A stretch of 64,000 nucleotides of DNA from an uncultured Prevotellaceae bacterium (GTDB taxonomy: Bacteria; Bacteroidota; Bacteroidia; Bacteroidales; Bacteroidaceae). The notes beneath the pieces were generated by a model, which saw nothing but the letters and a program-made list of their open reading frames with translations, was not told the DNA's origin and ran no database searches. The position numbers and the translations under genes were made by a program. This document shows, piece by piece, positions 8,849-18,728 of the stretch. The stretch's first letter is position 1, and the number at the start of each line of letters is the position of its first letter. The stretch covers positions 1 through 64,000 of the forward strand of contig CAMWKZ010000008.1 of the NCBI GenBank assembly GCA_947174945.1. The letters run 5' to 3'.

Positions 8849-10249
8849 ATGAGAAAACTAATCTGTGTAATCTGCGCCCTCTGCGCTTTCCACGTAAGTG
8901 CAAAGGTGCGCCTGCCCAAGTTCTTCGCTGACAACATGGTGTTGCAACAGCAGACGGAGTGCAACCTATGGGGATGGACGGACAAGGGAAAGACGGTAAG
9001 TATCACCACATCGTGGGACAACAAGACTTACAAGGTAAAGACCGACCAAGAGGGGCGGTTCGACCTGAAGGTACAAACCCCAGCGGCAGGCGGGCCTTAC
9101 CATATCTCCTTCAAGGACGGAGACCTCGTAAAGTTGGATAACATCATGGTTGGCGAGGTGTGGCTCTGCAGCGGCCAGTCGAACATGGAAATGCAGATGA
9201 AAGGCTTTAAGCAACAACCTGTTGAAGGTACTACAGAGGAACTGCTGCGCTGCAAAGACCCGCAACTGCGCCTGTTCACCGTCAAGCGCAATCCGCAGCT
9301 GCTACCTCAGACCGATGTCACTGGCCACTGGGATGAAGCCACGGCTGCCAGTGTGCGCGACTTCTCGGCTACGGCTTACTACTTCGGGCGTGCGCTGCGC
9401 TCCACATTAGGCGTACCCGTCGGCCTCATCGTCACGAGTTATGGTGGCTCTGCCTGCGAGGCATGGATGAAGGCCGACTGGCTGAAAGCATTCCCCAAAG
9501 TAAAACAAACCATCACGGAGGCTGATGTCAAGAAACTGCACCAGCGTTGCCCAACAGCTCTTTACAACGGACAGCTGAAGCCGCTCGTTGGCTACACCAT
9601 GCGGGGTGCTATTTGGTATCAGGGCGAGGACAACGTACCCCGCTACGATTTCTACGCCCCCCTGCTCAAAGCAATGGTAGAGGGCTGGCGTGCCGACTGG
9701 CAACAAGGCGAGTTCCCCTTCTACTACTGTCAGATAGCCCCCTACGACTACTCACTTATCGACTGGAAAGACAGCCAGCTATTGCGCGAACAGCAACAGA
9801 AAGCGGAGTCGCTCATTCCCAATGCCCGTATGGCGGTGCTAATGGATGCCGGACTGGAGTACGGCATTCACCCCCGCAAGAAGCGGCAGGCTGGTGAACG
9901 ACTGGCTATCCTTGCCCTAAGCAACACCTACGACATCAAGGGACTGCCCGACTTTGCCGTCTATAAAGAGGTAGAGTTTAAGAACGACACTGCCGTCATT
10001 GCCTTCGACCGCTCGAAGGAATGGGTCTACTTTGAGCACGGCACCACCTCCAAGAACTTCGAGGTGGCTGGGCAAGACCGTGTCTTCCACCCTGCTACCA
10101 AGGTGTGGGTCGCCCGCAATCATGTCTACGTCCAGTGCGACGAAGTGAAGCAACCCGCTGCCGTGCGCTATGCTTTCAAGGACTGGGTCGATGGCGACCT
10201 GATGCACGACGGGCTGCCCGTATCATCATTCAGAACTGATAACTGGTAA
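8849..10249 (+). CDS. Secreted SGNH-type sialate/carbohydrate O-acetylesterase
   Basis: A 466-residue paralogue of the esterase at 556-2010, sharing the opening pattern (KVRL...DNMV.QQQT....WGW). The signal peptide is about residues 1-18. The nucleophile is Ser111 in CSGQSNMEM, and the catalytic His lies in YGIHPRKKR. The start is 4 bp after the GH106 stop and the next GH2 gene begins 6 bp after its end, so all belong to one transcript. Deacetylation of the oligosaccharide handled by the flanking GH106 and GH2 enzymes is the likely role (inference). Confidence 0.9.
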   Translation: MRKLICVICALCAFHVSAKVRLPKFFADNMVLQQQTECNLWGWTDKGKTVSITTSWDNKTYKVKTDQEGRFDLKVQTPAAGGPYHISFKDGDLVKLDNIMVGEVWLCSGQSNMEMQMKGFKQQPVEGTTEELLRCKDPQLRLFTVKRNPQLLPQTDVTGHWDEATAASVRDFSATAYYFGRALRSTLGVPVGLIVTSYGGSACEAWMKADWLKAFPKVKQTITEADVKKLHQRCPTALYNGQLKPLVGYTMRGAIWYQGEDNVPRYDFYAPLLKAMVEGWRADWQQGEFPFYYCQIAPYDYSLIDWKDSQLLREQQQKAESLIPNARMAVLMDAGLEYGIHPRKKRQAGERLAILALSNTYDIKGLPDFAVYKEVEFKNDTAVIAFDRSKEWVYFEHGTTSKNFEVAGQDRVFHPATKVWVARNHVYVQCDEVKQPAAVRYAFKDWVDGDLMHDGLPVSSFRTDNW

Positions 10250-10255
10250 ACGACA

Positions 10256-12811
10256 ATGAGAAAACTATTCTGCATCCTCTGCGCTATCTGTGGCCTGACG
10301 GCTACAGCACAAACCTCGGTCGCCGGTCTCTTTCCATTAGACAACAGCGGGCGACTGGTATGGAACTTTAATGCTGGCTGGCGATTCCACTTGGGCGACG
10401 TGTCCCATGCCGAGCAAAAAGACTTCAACGATAAGACTTGGGAGGTCGTTTCCACGCCCCACACCGTACAACTGATGCCTGCCGAGGCCAGCGGTTGCCG
10501 CAACTATCAGGGCATCGCATGGTATCGCAAGCACTTCGTCATTCCCCAAGAGGCGAAAGGGCGCAACGTGACGCTCCATTTTGAAGCCATTATGGGCAAG
10601 CAGACTATCTACGTCAACGGCCAGAAAGTGAAAGAACACGAAGGCGGCTATCTGCCCATCACCGTCAATCTTACTGACGTTGGCTGTTCGGCAGGCGACG
10701 ACTGCGTCGTTGCCGTCAAGGCCGACAACAGCGATGACAAGACCTACCCCCCGGGCAAGAAACAGATGACCCTCGACTTTGCCTATCACGGGGGCATCTA
10801 TCGTGACGTATGGCTTATTGCCAAACAGAAGGTGGCTATCACCAATGCCGTAGAGGAGGCCAAGGTGGCTGGCGGCGGTATCTTCGTCCACTATGCCAAT
10901 ATCAGCAACAAGAGTGCCGAAGTGTACGTCAACACCGAGGTGCGCAACAGTGACAAACAGTCGCGCACCGTCACCGTGGAGAACCAGTTATCGCAACAAA
11001 CCAAACAGACCAAGCTAACCCTCAAGCCCGGCGAGGCACGCACCGTCACCCAGCGCTTTGTGGTCAAAAACCCCAAGCTATGGTCGCCGGAAACCCCTTA
11101 TTTATATCAGGTAGCTACCCGCATCAAGGATGGCCGCCAGTCGCTCGACGGTGGAAGCACCCGCATCGGCATTCGCTCGTTTGAGTTCAGAGGGAAGGAT
11201 GGCTTTTGGCTCAACGGCCAGCGCTACCACCAACTGGTGGGAGCCAACCGCCATCAGGACTTTGCCTATGTAGGCAATGCACTGCCTAACTCGCAGCAAT
11301 GGCGCGATGCCAAACGACTGCGCGACGCAGGCTTCACCATCATCCGCACGGCTCACTATCCGCAAGACCCTGCATTTATGGATGCCTGCGACGAGCTGGG
11401 TCTTTTCATCATCGTGGCTACGCCCGGCTGGCAATACTGGAACAAGGAACAGGGGTGGGCTGAGAAGGTACATCAGAACACACGCTCCATTATCCGACGT
11501 GACCGCAACCACCCATGCGTCCTGATGTGGGAACCCATCCTGAACGAGACGCGCTATCCAGAGGAGTTTGCCCTGCAAGCCCTGCAAATTACGAAAGACG
11601 AATATCCCTACCCCTATCGCCCCGTGGCTGCTGCCGATGTGCATTCGGCTGGCGTAGCCGACCACTACGACGTGGTGTACGGCTGGCCGGGCGATGACTT
11701 CAAGGAAGACAAGCCGAAGCAGTGCATCTTCACCCGCGAGTTTGGCGAACTGGTAGACGACTGGTATGCCCATAATAATCTGAACCGCGCCTCCCGCTCA
11801 TGGGGCGAGCGACCTATGCTCACTCAGGCCATGTCGCTGTTCAAAAGCACCGATGAGCTTTACCACACCACAGGCCAGTTTATCGGCGGTTGCCAGTGGC
11901 ATCCCTTCGACCACCAGCGTGGCTATCATCCTGACCCCTACTGGGGCGGTATCTACGATGCTTTCCGCCAACCGAAGACGGCTATGCCAATGTTTGCAGC
12001 CACCCTTTCAAGCACCGATACTCCCATTGTCTACATTGCCCACGAAATGACGCAATTCTCTGAAAAGGATGTCACCGTCTTCAGCAACTGCGACTCCGTG
12101 CGACTGACCCTGTTCGATGGTGAGCACTGCTGGACGCTGCCCGTGCAACACGAGGCGGGCCACGCTCCTTCACAGCCCGTTGTCTTCAAAGACGCATGGG
12201 ACTTCTTCGAGGCACGCAACTGGAGCTACACCAAGCGCAACTGGCAACAGGTAAAGATGGTGGCCGAGGGTATTGTAAACGGTCAGGTGGTGTGCCGTGA
12301 AGAGAAAATGCCTTCACGCCGTAGCACCAAACTGCAACTGCGGGTTGACGAGATGGGCCACCAGCTCGTGGCCGACGGCTCCGACTTCATCGTAGTGGTT
12401 TGCGAGGTGACTGACGACTTAGGCCACGTGCGCCGACTGGCCAAGGAGAACATCCGCTTCACCGTCGAGGGCGAAGGCGAAATCATTGGTGACGCCAGCA
12501 TCAATGCCAATCCGAGAGCTGTGGAATGGGGCTCTGCTCCCGTGCTGATACGTGCCACCCAGAAAGCTGGCAAAATCAAGGTGAAGGCCGAGGTGCAGTT
12601 CCCGGGCATTCACGCTCCTACCCCAGCCGAACTGGAACTGGAGAGTGTGCCGTACAACATACCGATGTGCTATTTGCCCAGCGAAACCAGTACATATAAA
12701 AAAGCTGGAGCAGCAGGAACCACCGCTACCACCACTCTCTCAGAAGCAGAGAAGGCCAAGATGCTCCAAGAAGTAGAGGCGCAACAAGCCGATTTCGGAC
12801 TACAAAAATAG
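10256..12811 (+). CDS. Secreted GH2 glycoside hydrolase (beta-galactosidase-like)
   Basis: An 851-residue GH2 enzyme with a signal peptide (1-18), jelly-roll domain (about 35-190), Ig-like domain (about 195-295), TIM barrel (about 300-610) and a C-terminal Ig-like domain (about 690-810). The acid/base glutamate is E431 in EPILNETRY and the nucleophile E495 in FTREFGEL. It lacks the small-chain domain of the first GH2 and resembles the group of Bacteroidales GH2 enzymes annotated as beta-galactosidase or beta-glucuronidase; which sugar it releases cannot be decided from sequence. It is the last gene of the run and ends just before a large 22-bp-period inverted repeat. Confidence 0.88.
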   Translation: MRKLFCILCAICGLTATAQTSVAGLFPLDNSGRLVWNFNAGWRFHLGDVSHAEQKDFNDKTWEVVSTPHTVQLMPAEASGCRNYQGIAWYRKHFVIPQEAKGRNVTLHFEAIMGKQTIYVNGQKVKEHEGGYLPITVNLTDVGCSAGDDCVVAVKADNSDDKTYPPGKKQMTLDFAYHGGIYRDVWLIAKQKVAITNAVEEAKVAGGGIFVHYANISNKSAEVYVNTEVRNSDKQSRTVTVENQLSQQTKQTKLTLKPGEARTVTQRFVVKNPKLWSPETPYLYQVATRIKDGRQSLDGGSTRIGIRSFEFRGKDGFWLNGQRYHQLVGANRHQDFAYVGNALPNSQQWRDAKRLRDAGFTIIRTAHYPQDPAFMDACDELGLFIIVATPGWQYWNKEQGWAEKVHQNTRSIIRRDRNHPCVLMWEPILNETRYPEEFALQALQITKDEYPYPYRPVAAADVHSAGVADHYDVVYGWPGDDFKEDKPKQCIFTREFGELVDDWYAHNNLNRASRSWGERPMLTQAMSLFKSTDELYHTTGQFIGGCQWHPFDHQRGYHPDPYWGGIYDAFRQPKTAMPMFAATLSSTDTPIVYIAHEMTQFSEKDVTVFSNCDSVRLTLFDGEHCWTLPVQHEAGHAPSQPVVFKDAWDFFEARNWSYTKRNWQQVKMVAEGIVNGQVVCREEKMPSRRSTKLQLRVDEMGHQLVADGSDFIVVVCEVTDDLGHVRRLAKENIRFTVEGEGEIIGDASINANPRAVEWGSAPVLIRATQKAGKIKVKAEVQFPGIHAPTPAELELESVPYNIPMCYLPSETSTYKKAGAAGTTATTTLSEAEKAKMLQEVEAQQADFGLQK

Positions 12812-12832
12812 CCTAATTTCCATACCTTCAGT

Positions 12833-12958
12833 CTCCAGTATCTATTTCGGGTTGCTTTAGTATCTCTTTCGACATTAAACAGTATCTGTTTAGGGGGGTA
12901 AACAGATACTAAAGCACCTCGAAATAGATACTAAAGCAACCCGAAGGAGATACTGGAG
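12833..12958. repeat. 22-bp-period inverted repeat (AGTATCT family, copy 1)
   Basis: AGTATCT starts at 12837, 12859 and 12881 and its inverse AGATACT at 12904, 12926 and 12948: three units, then three inverted units, each exactly 22 bp apart. The two halves can pair along about 60 bp around a GGGGGG centre. It lies between two convergent genes, 22 bp after the GH2 stop, so a bidirectional transcription-ending or mRNA-end role is plausible. Nothing else was seen between 12812 and 13001. Confidence 0.92.
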
Positions 12959-13001
12959 AGTTCAGCATCACTTGTTATACACAAATGATGCCGAACTTAC
13001 G

Positions 13002-15215
13002 TTATTTAACAAGTACCTTTTTGGTCTTGCCGTTAGCTGTACGCACGATGTTCAAACCCTTGTAAGGAGTGGCAGAAGCCTGACCCTCCAGATTGTAATA
13101 CACCGCGCCATCTTTGCCGTCAGAAGCAATATCAACTATGCCTACTGTTTCTTGGGGCGATACGACAATGCGCACCTCGGGGATAAAACCGAAATAAGTC
13201 TTGTGCGGCACAGCCGTGAAATTGGGAGAACGACCAGCCTTCGGGTCAATGTAGCGGTGGTTCCCTATCGGGTCGCCATAGCCGTTAACCTGAATAACAC
13301 CATCGCTCAGCACAAGCTCGGGCTCAGCCGCTGCGTCATAATCAGCAGGAATGTCAAACGTTACAGCCTGCGCCTTGGCCACCGAACCAAACGTGTACTG
13401 ATTGGCACTGAGTATCAGCGATGTGCCGTTGGGCACGCCATTGTATGTCACATAAGCCGACATATTGTATATACCAGCCAGTTTGTTGGCAGGATGGAAA
13501 AGTCCCGAGTACTGAATCTTCACCTGGTCGCCGGGATGGAACGTATCGCTTCCCTCGTTGGTCACGTTTGTAATCTCACGGTGGCACACCTTGGCGGTCA
13601 GTACCTGATAGACTGACTTGCCTGCGGCATCGGTCAGTTTCACAATCTGACGACCGTGTTTCAGGAGGAGCGTGTACGACCCGTCAGCGTTCTTTGTAAC
13701 TCCCTCGGAAGCAAAACCGCTGTAGCTGACAGTCTGTTCACCGATGACCGGGTAGGCTATAGTCACATCGCTCACACCTGCAGGCGTAAACGTATAAGTT
13801 GCCCCGTCCTCGGTATCAAGGTAATAGAACACATCATGCTCAGCGTCAACATTCATGCCTGCGAGTTTCAGAGCACCCGTGTTATACTCCTCGTTAATCA
13901 GCATGTTAGGTTCAATGCTCGTAGCATCATCCCCGACAGTAACCACATACACACCAGTGTTCTCGGGCCAAATCGCACCCCAGTATTCGCCACCCATATA
14001 GGCTTTCTTTTCCGCACCGCTATAATAGTTTGCCCCTATTGCATCGTAGGTCACAAGAACTATTGCCGTGCCCTCGCCCGTAGCCTTTATCTGCGACCAC
14101 GGTGACAGCGACGTGTCGGCATTGTCAATCTCTATCACACCCGTTGACGGCTTGCCGTCGGTTCCTATCACGGTATAATGGAAGTCAGGCTCCATGAAAT
14201 AGTTGTTGGTCGAGTTGTCTGTCAGCTGCCACGTGCGCATTGCATGGGCATTGAATGTGTCGCCAACCTTTAGTCTCAGGTGGCCCTGCGGATTGATATT
14301 GACAAATATGTCACCCGTCTCATAGCCGCTGTTGCTCTGTGCCTCGTGGTTCACCTGCTTCGGATTGTAAGCACTGTAATCGGCCTCGGTGAAGTTAATC
14401 ACAGGGCGCTTGGCTTCGTCGGCTGCCATCGTGAAGTAGCCAGCCTGAGTCAATCCACCCGTTTTCCACGTGCGATAATTGTACACCTGACTTTCAGCAA
14501 GGAAATAAGTATAGGTCTTCATGCCGTCAGCCGTTTCCACCTGCTTCGGCTCTACTGGCGTGAAGTCGGTGAAGTGGGTGAACTTCATACCGATAGAGAG
14601 TTCTGCTTCGGCTGGAATGCTTATGGTATAATCGTGACTCTTGGGGATTGCACCGTTCACATTCACGTTAAAGGTCAGCGTACCAGCCTTGTAGAGAGTG
14701 GTGTAATTCTCTGCCTGATGTGCCTCGCTTGGGATGAAAGCCACGGTATAGCTGTTACCGTTCAGTGCCAGAAACGTGTTACGTCCTGCCGTAACACTGT
14801 TGCCAACGGTTATAACCTGACGCACGCCCTCACGGGTGTTGACCGTCACGTCCAGCGTATAGTCGCCATTCTCAACAGTCCAGACTGAGCCGTCCTCATG
14901 CTTGTTGGTCACATAAGCGGTGTTTGTCAACACCTTGAACTCCTGCTCCTCGGCATCAAGCACCGTGATTTCAATAGTACCGTTAACAGTCTCACCGTCC
15001 TTGCCATAGCCCGTAAGCACATAGTCGCCTGCGGGAACGTCAAACGTATAGACGCTTTTAGTGGGTTCGCCGACCTCAACAGCCTCGCCAGAGCCTTTGA
15101 CGGACAAGGTCATCGTGGTCGATACCGCGTTCATTGTCACACTGACTGGTACGGCATCTGCGGTCAGACCGCAGAATCCTGCCATACATGAGATGAATAA
15201 ATGTTTTGCATTCAT
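13002..15215 (-). CDS. Large secreted protein of the B12-uptake operon, function unknown
   Basis: A 737-residue protein with a signal peptide (about 1-21) and no lipobox. The body is rich in beta-strand, Thr, Asn and Gly, with several Ig-like stretches, and I recognise no catalytic motif. The C-terminus (YYNLEGQ... then NGKTKKVLVK) resembles the terminal tails of Prevotella surface proteins thought to use type IX secretion. It is the third gene behind the cobalamin riboswitch, 19 bp after the BtuG-like gene, so a cell-surface role in corrinoid capture is likely by association. It may take the place of BtuH-type surface binders, but I cannot show homology. It ends beside the 22-bp repeat. Confidence 0.75.
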   Translation of the reverse strand: MNAKHLFISCMAGFCGLTADAVPVSVTMNAVSTTMTLSVKGSGEAVEVGEPTKSVYTFDVPAGDYVLTGYGKDGETVNGTIEITVLDAEEQEFKVLTNTAYVTNKHEDGSVWTVENGDYTLDVTVNTREGVRQVITVGNSVTAGRNTFLALNGNSYTVAFIPSEAHQAENYTTLYKAGTLTFNVNVNGAIPKSHDYTISIPAEAELSIGMKFTHFTDFTPVEPKQVETADGMKTYTYFLAESQVYNYRTWKTGGLTQAGYFTMAADEAKRPVINFTEADYSAYNPKQVNHEAQSNSGYETGDIFVNINPQGHLRLKVGDTFNAHAMRTWQLTDNSTNNYFMEPDFHYTVIGTDGKPSTGVIEIDNADTSLSPWSQIKATGEGTAIVLVTYDAIGANYYSGAEKKAYMGGEYWGAIWPENTGVYVVTVGDDATSIEPNMLINEEYNTGALKLAGMNVDAEHDVFYYLDTEDGATYTFTPAGVSDVTIAYPVIGEQTVSYSGFASEGVTKNADGSYTLLLKHGRQIVKLTDAAGKSVYQVLTAKVCHREITNVTNEGSDTFHPGDQVKIQYSGLFHPANKLAGIYNMSAYVTYNGVPNGTSLILSANQYTFGSVAKAQAVTFDIPADYDAAAEPELVLSDGVIQVNGYGDPIGNHRYIDPKAGRSPNFTAVPHKTYFGFIPEVRIVVSPQETVGIVDIASDGKDGAVYYNLEGQASATPYKGLNIVRTANGKTKKVLVK

Positions 15216-15234
15216 AATTAAATTTGATTAATTG

Positions 15235-16518
15235 TTATTGAAAAATAAACTTCTTACCATTCTTTATATAGACATTGCCCCGTCGCGGAACCGTGACCTT
15301 CATGCCCCGAATGTCGTACAGGGGCGCAGTGCGAGCTGTTCTGCGGACGGTAACATCGGCTATTCCGTCTGTATAATTATCGGGCTTTAGCGCAAGGAAG
15401 TGAGCCGGATTGATGTACACCCGATGGGTACCGAGCAGCTTGCCCTCGGGCGACCACTGGTAAAGCGCACCAGCTGCAGCAAACGAGCCAGCATCCGTTG
15501 CGTAGATATAACCCGTATAGGGATTGACATATATACCATAAGGCATACCCATCTGTTTGATGTCGGCAAGCACGGTGCCGGGGAATGTCTCGCCAATGCC
15601 AGCCGTACCATTGCTTTCCATCACAGCCTTAGGGTCTATCGTAACATAATTAAACGTATAGTCGCCAGTGTAATAGGAATATCTTGAACCGATGGCATAG
15701 AAGCGACCGTCTGCCGTAACACAGTTATAGGTGGCAGCATAAGGCAGCTTGGTATAGCATTTCGCGTCTGGCTGCTGCTCAAGAACGGCATCGCAGTCGA
15801 GGATAATCGTAGCGGCTGGCGTATCATAGTAGTCGCCCGGAGAGTTGATACACAGATACCTGCCACTCTGGGACATCTTTCCGTAAAGATTTATCTGACC
15901 AGTATCGACCGTGCGCACCACTTTCATGGTCGCAGCATCAATAACACTGACGGTGGTTTCATAGTCATGGTCTTCCTGAAAAGCATAGCCACCAGTATTG
16001 GCAACGAAGAGATAGCCTTTGTAATAGGCTATTCCCTCGGGTTCATAACCCACCTCCGTAGCGGCCACGACCTTGAATGTCGCTGCGTCAATCTTGGCGA
16101 CAAAGCCTTTGGTAAATTCCACATACCGACCGTCTATGCCACACTCGTGACCGTAAGATGATATGTACACGTAATGGCCGTCGGATGCCAGTTTCCGATT
16201 GTTGGGCACATCTTCAGTCGCAGCAACAGCCTTTCCGTCAGGAGTAATAAACTGCACGATGTTCGACCAGTTAACGGCAATGGCTATCAAGCCATCGTTA
16301 ACGGCGATAATGTCATTGGGAGTGTCGCCGAGTTTGTAGCCGTTGACACTGCGGAACCACTGATTGCTTACAATCTGGCCATTCTCGAAATAGGTTATCT
16401 TACCATTGTCGGCTTGCCAGTTTCCTTCATTGAGCAAGATGATTCGTTCCTGTGCAAGGCCTGTAACAGGAATCAGAATTGACAGCAATGCTATCAAAGA
16501 CATGAGTTTATTTGCCAT
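15235..16518 (-). CDS. BtuG-like surface beta-propeller, putative cobalamin binder
   Basis: A 427-residue secreted protein with YncE/DUF5074-type beta-propeller repeats (NDGLIAIAV, DGHYVYISSYG, YKGYLFVANTGGY, DGRFYAIGS, TGYIYATDAG). In Bacteroides, BtuG propellers cap the BtuB receptor and bind B12 with very high affinity. Its place 27 bp after a riboswitch-controlled BtuB-like gene supports that role here. Unlike Bacteroides BtuG lipoproteins, the signal peptide (about 1-22, ending TGLAQ) has no Cys, and the C-terminus (LYDIRGMKV...NGKKFIFQ) looks like a type IX secretion tail, suggesting a different way of reaching the cell surface. Confidence 0.78.
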   Translation of the reverse strand: MANKLMSLIALLSILIPVTGLAQERIILLNEGNWQADNGKITYFENGQIVSNQWFRSVNGYKLGDTPNDIIAVNDGLIAIAVNWSNIVQFITPDGKAVAATEDVPNNRKLASDGHYVYISSYGHECGIDGRYVEFTKGFVAKIDAATFKVVAATEVGYEPEGIAYYKGYLFVANTGGYAFQEDHDYETTVSVIDAATMKVVRTVDTGQINLYGKMSQSGRYLCINSPGDYYDTPAATIILDCDAVLEQQPDAKCYTKLPYAATYNCVTADGRFYAIGSRYSYYTGDYTFNYVTIDPKAVMESNGTAGIGETFPGTVLADIKQMGMPYGIYVNPYTGYIYATDAGSFAAAGALYQWSPEGKLLGTHRVYINPAHFLALKPDNYTDGIADVTVRRTARTAPLYDIRGMKVTVPRRGNVYIKNGKKFIFQ

Positions 16519-16545
16519 ATTAATATGTATGAATGATTAGAGTTA

Positions 16546-18489
16546 TCAGAGCGTGAACGAGGCTGTAAGTCTGAAATTACGGCCAGGCATAGGATAACGG
16601 GGGATATGCTCATACTGCACATCAAAGAAATCGTTGACCTCTAATGATAAAAGGAAACGACTCATAACCGCCGACAGCTTCACGTCGACATTGTTATAAG
16701 GTGTCAGCACATCCTCTGGGTCGGCATACGACCACATTCGTTCACCCACATGCAGTTCAGAGACGGTCAGCGAGTAGCTCTTCCATGCCACGATGCCCGT
16801 CAGTCCCAACGACAGTTCAGGCGAATAGCAGATTGGCTTGTTATAAGTCTCCGTGTCGTCAGGATTGGTACGGTTCAGGTCACGTTGCCAAGTCAGTGAT
16901 GTCAGAAAAGAGAAAGTCCACGGGCCTGTGATATAGCGTGCTGACGCATTCATGTTTAGTCCGCGGCAGAAGGTCTCACCATAGTTCATCATTGACCACG
17001 TGTATGTACCCTTCAGCGGAAGACAGACTATACGGTCGTCGATATGGTTTATATAGGCATCGGCCTGCACCGACACATTCCAGTGGCGGCGCATCAGACC
17101 ATACTCAACCCCGACATCGAACTGACGGGTGAACTCAGGCTTGAGATTGCGGTTGCCCGTCTGGGTATAATAAAGGTCATTGAGAGTTGGCGCACGAAAG
17201 ATATTCTTGTACCATGTCCGCAGGGTAAGGTTCTTAAAGGCGTATGCTACCGATATTGCTGGTGTCAGGCGAGACAACGGCTCTGCCGCACCAACCCGCA
17301 GCAGCGTATGGTCTTTGTAATGCTGATAGAGCAGAGAGCCTGCCACACGCAGTGAACGGTAGTTGATTTGTGCCGCTGCCACGGCCTTTTGGTCAAGACG
17401 GCGCACAGGATGGAATATCTTAAGGTCGGCATCGAGCCATGACATACGTGCATCGTAGCCGAGGTTGACCGACAGCCACCGAACTGGATAGTAAGCACCT
17501 GCAGCCGAGACGTATGCGTCGTGCTGGTAATAATGGTTGTTGACCTTTGCTGTGTTCTGGTTCTCAGGATAGTCAGTACAGTACCGTAGATATTCATAGG
17601 CATACTTACCATTGAGTTTGACCTCGCATTTTTCCGACAGCGAGTGATTGAACGAAGCCTGAACAAAGAAGTCTTTGTCCCATTCCCTGCCTACGTTGGT
17701 GTATTTATCAGAGAGTCGGCGGACAATGCCTCCCGGACAGCCGCGCTCCGACTGATAATAATAAAGATGTGAAGAAAAGCCTTGTCGGAACAGTGCAGCC
17801 TCTATACGGCCATACTCTATGTCTGAGTTTCTGCGTCGCCCGATTGTGTCTTCATATTGCGACTTATATCGAAACGGATAGTCTCCCTTTGATTTCAGGT
17901 ATTCTCCGTCAACAAACCCGCTCCATCCCTTATGGCTGTATTGTGCGTTGACGCGACCCATATAGGTATGAAACGACGCCCACCGACCTGTCAGCGACAA
18001 TGAATCGCTGGTCGGTTTGCGTGTACGCAAATATACCGTAGCCCCTGAAGCATATTCCGAGGCAGACTGGCAAGTACTAAGTTTGTTGGCATTATAAAGT
18101 GAGACGGATTCGAGTGTCGATAGTGAAAACTTCCCAAGGTCAACTGTTCCGTTCTGTGCATTGGTGATACGGATGCCGTCTATATACACTCCCACGTGTT
18201 GCGCACCGAGAGAACGGACATTGATTGTCTTTAGACCGCCAAGGCCGCCATAATCTTTAATCTGTACGCCCGCAAAATATTTCAGGGCATCAGCTATGGT
18301 CGTAGTAGACAACGACTGCAACTCTACACCAGAAAGTTCCTGAACCGTTGCAAGTTTTCGTGAGGCGGTGACCGTTGGTCCTTGAAGACTTATAACGCTG
18401 TCAATCTTTTCCGCAGCAAAGACTGAAATGCCATCTACCACATGTACGCATATCAGCGCACATAACAACCTCTGAGATATTGTTTTCAT
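16546..18489 (-). CDS. btuB: TonB-dependent cobalamin receptor (BtuB-like)
   Basis: A 647-residue TonB-dependent outer-membrane receptor. From the chosen ATG there is a signal peptide (MKTISQRLLCALICVHV...), an N-terminal plug (about 45-150, with VQIKDYGGLGGLKTINVRS and VGVYIDGIRI), and a barrel ending in RNFRLTASFTL with terminal aromatic/hydrophobic residues. The frame stays open further upstream to 18579, but that would start inside the riboswitch and put 30 unlike residues before the signal peptide, so 18489 is used. The riboswitch upstream and the BtuG-like gene downstream make cobalamin or another corrinoid the probable ligand; B12 control is expected to be by the riboswitch. Confidence 0.88.
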   Translation of the reverse strand: MKTISQRLLCALICVHVVDGISVFAAEKIDSVISLQGPTVTASRKLATVQELSGVELQSLSTTTIADALKYFAGVQIKDYGGLGGLKTINVRSLGAQHVGVYIDGIRITNAQNGTVDLGKFSLSTLESVSLYNANKLSTCQSASEYASGATVYLRTRKPTSDSLSLTGRWASFHTYMGRVNAQYSHKGWSGFVDGEYLKSKGDYPFRYKSQYEDTIGRRRNSDIEYGRIEAALFRQGFSSHLYYYQSERGCPGGIVRRLSDKYTNVGREWDKDFFVQASFNHSLSEKCEVKLNGKYAYEYLRYCTDYPENQNTAKVNNHYYQHDAYVSAAGAYYPVRWLSVNLGYDARMSWLDADLKIFHPVRRLDQKAVAAAQINYRSLRVAGSLLYQHYKDHTLLRVGAAEPLSRLTPAISVAYAFKNLTLRTWYKNIFRAPTLNDLYYTQTGNRNLKPEFTRQFDVGVEYGLMRRHWNVSVQADAYINHIDDRIVCLPLKGTYTWSMMNYGETFCRGLNMNASARYITGPWTFSFLTSLTWQRDLNRTNPDDTETYNKPICYSPELSLGLTGIVAWKSYSLTVSELHVGERMWSYADPEDVLTPYNNVDVKLSAVMSRFLLSLEVNDFFDVQYEHIPRYPMPGRNFRLTASFTL

Positions 18490-18544
18490 TACCACAATGT
18501 TTGTCGCTACGCTTAACCTCGAGCGCAATAAATGCGAATTATAA

Positions 18545-18715
18545 CATTGGCAGGTCTTCTGACTTATTCCCTTCTTCACCGCCTTCCCAACCGTCGCACT
18601 CTTGCTTGGTCAGTGGCTTTTCGGTGTCGAAACATCTGGAACTTACAGCAGCGGGTCTGTTCGAGATTCTCACTCGATTCCCTTTTAATCGCGTCTATAG
18701 CGAACCAAATTACTC
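18545..18715 (-). promoter_or_regulatory. Cobalamin riboswitch
   Basis: Read on the minus strand, the conserved pieces of the AdoCbl/cobalamin riboswitch appear in order: AAAAGGGAATCGAGTGAGAA, ACCCGCTGCTGTAA (B12-box region), GCCACTGACC, GGTTGGGAAGGCGG and AGTCAGAAGACCTGCC. It lies between a TAnnTTTG promoter and the BtuB-like start at 18489. The approximately 55 bp after the aptamer would hold the expression platform that blocks ribosome access or continues transcription. The exact ends are estimated from motif positions. Confidence 0.95.
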
Positions 18716-18728
18716 TAAAATATCGCTG

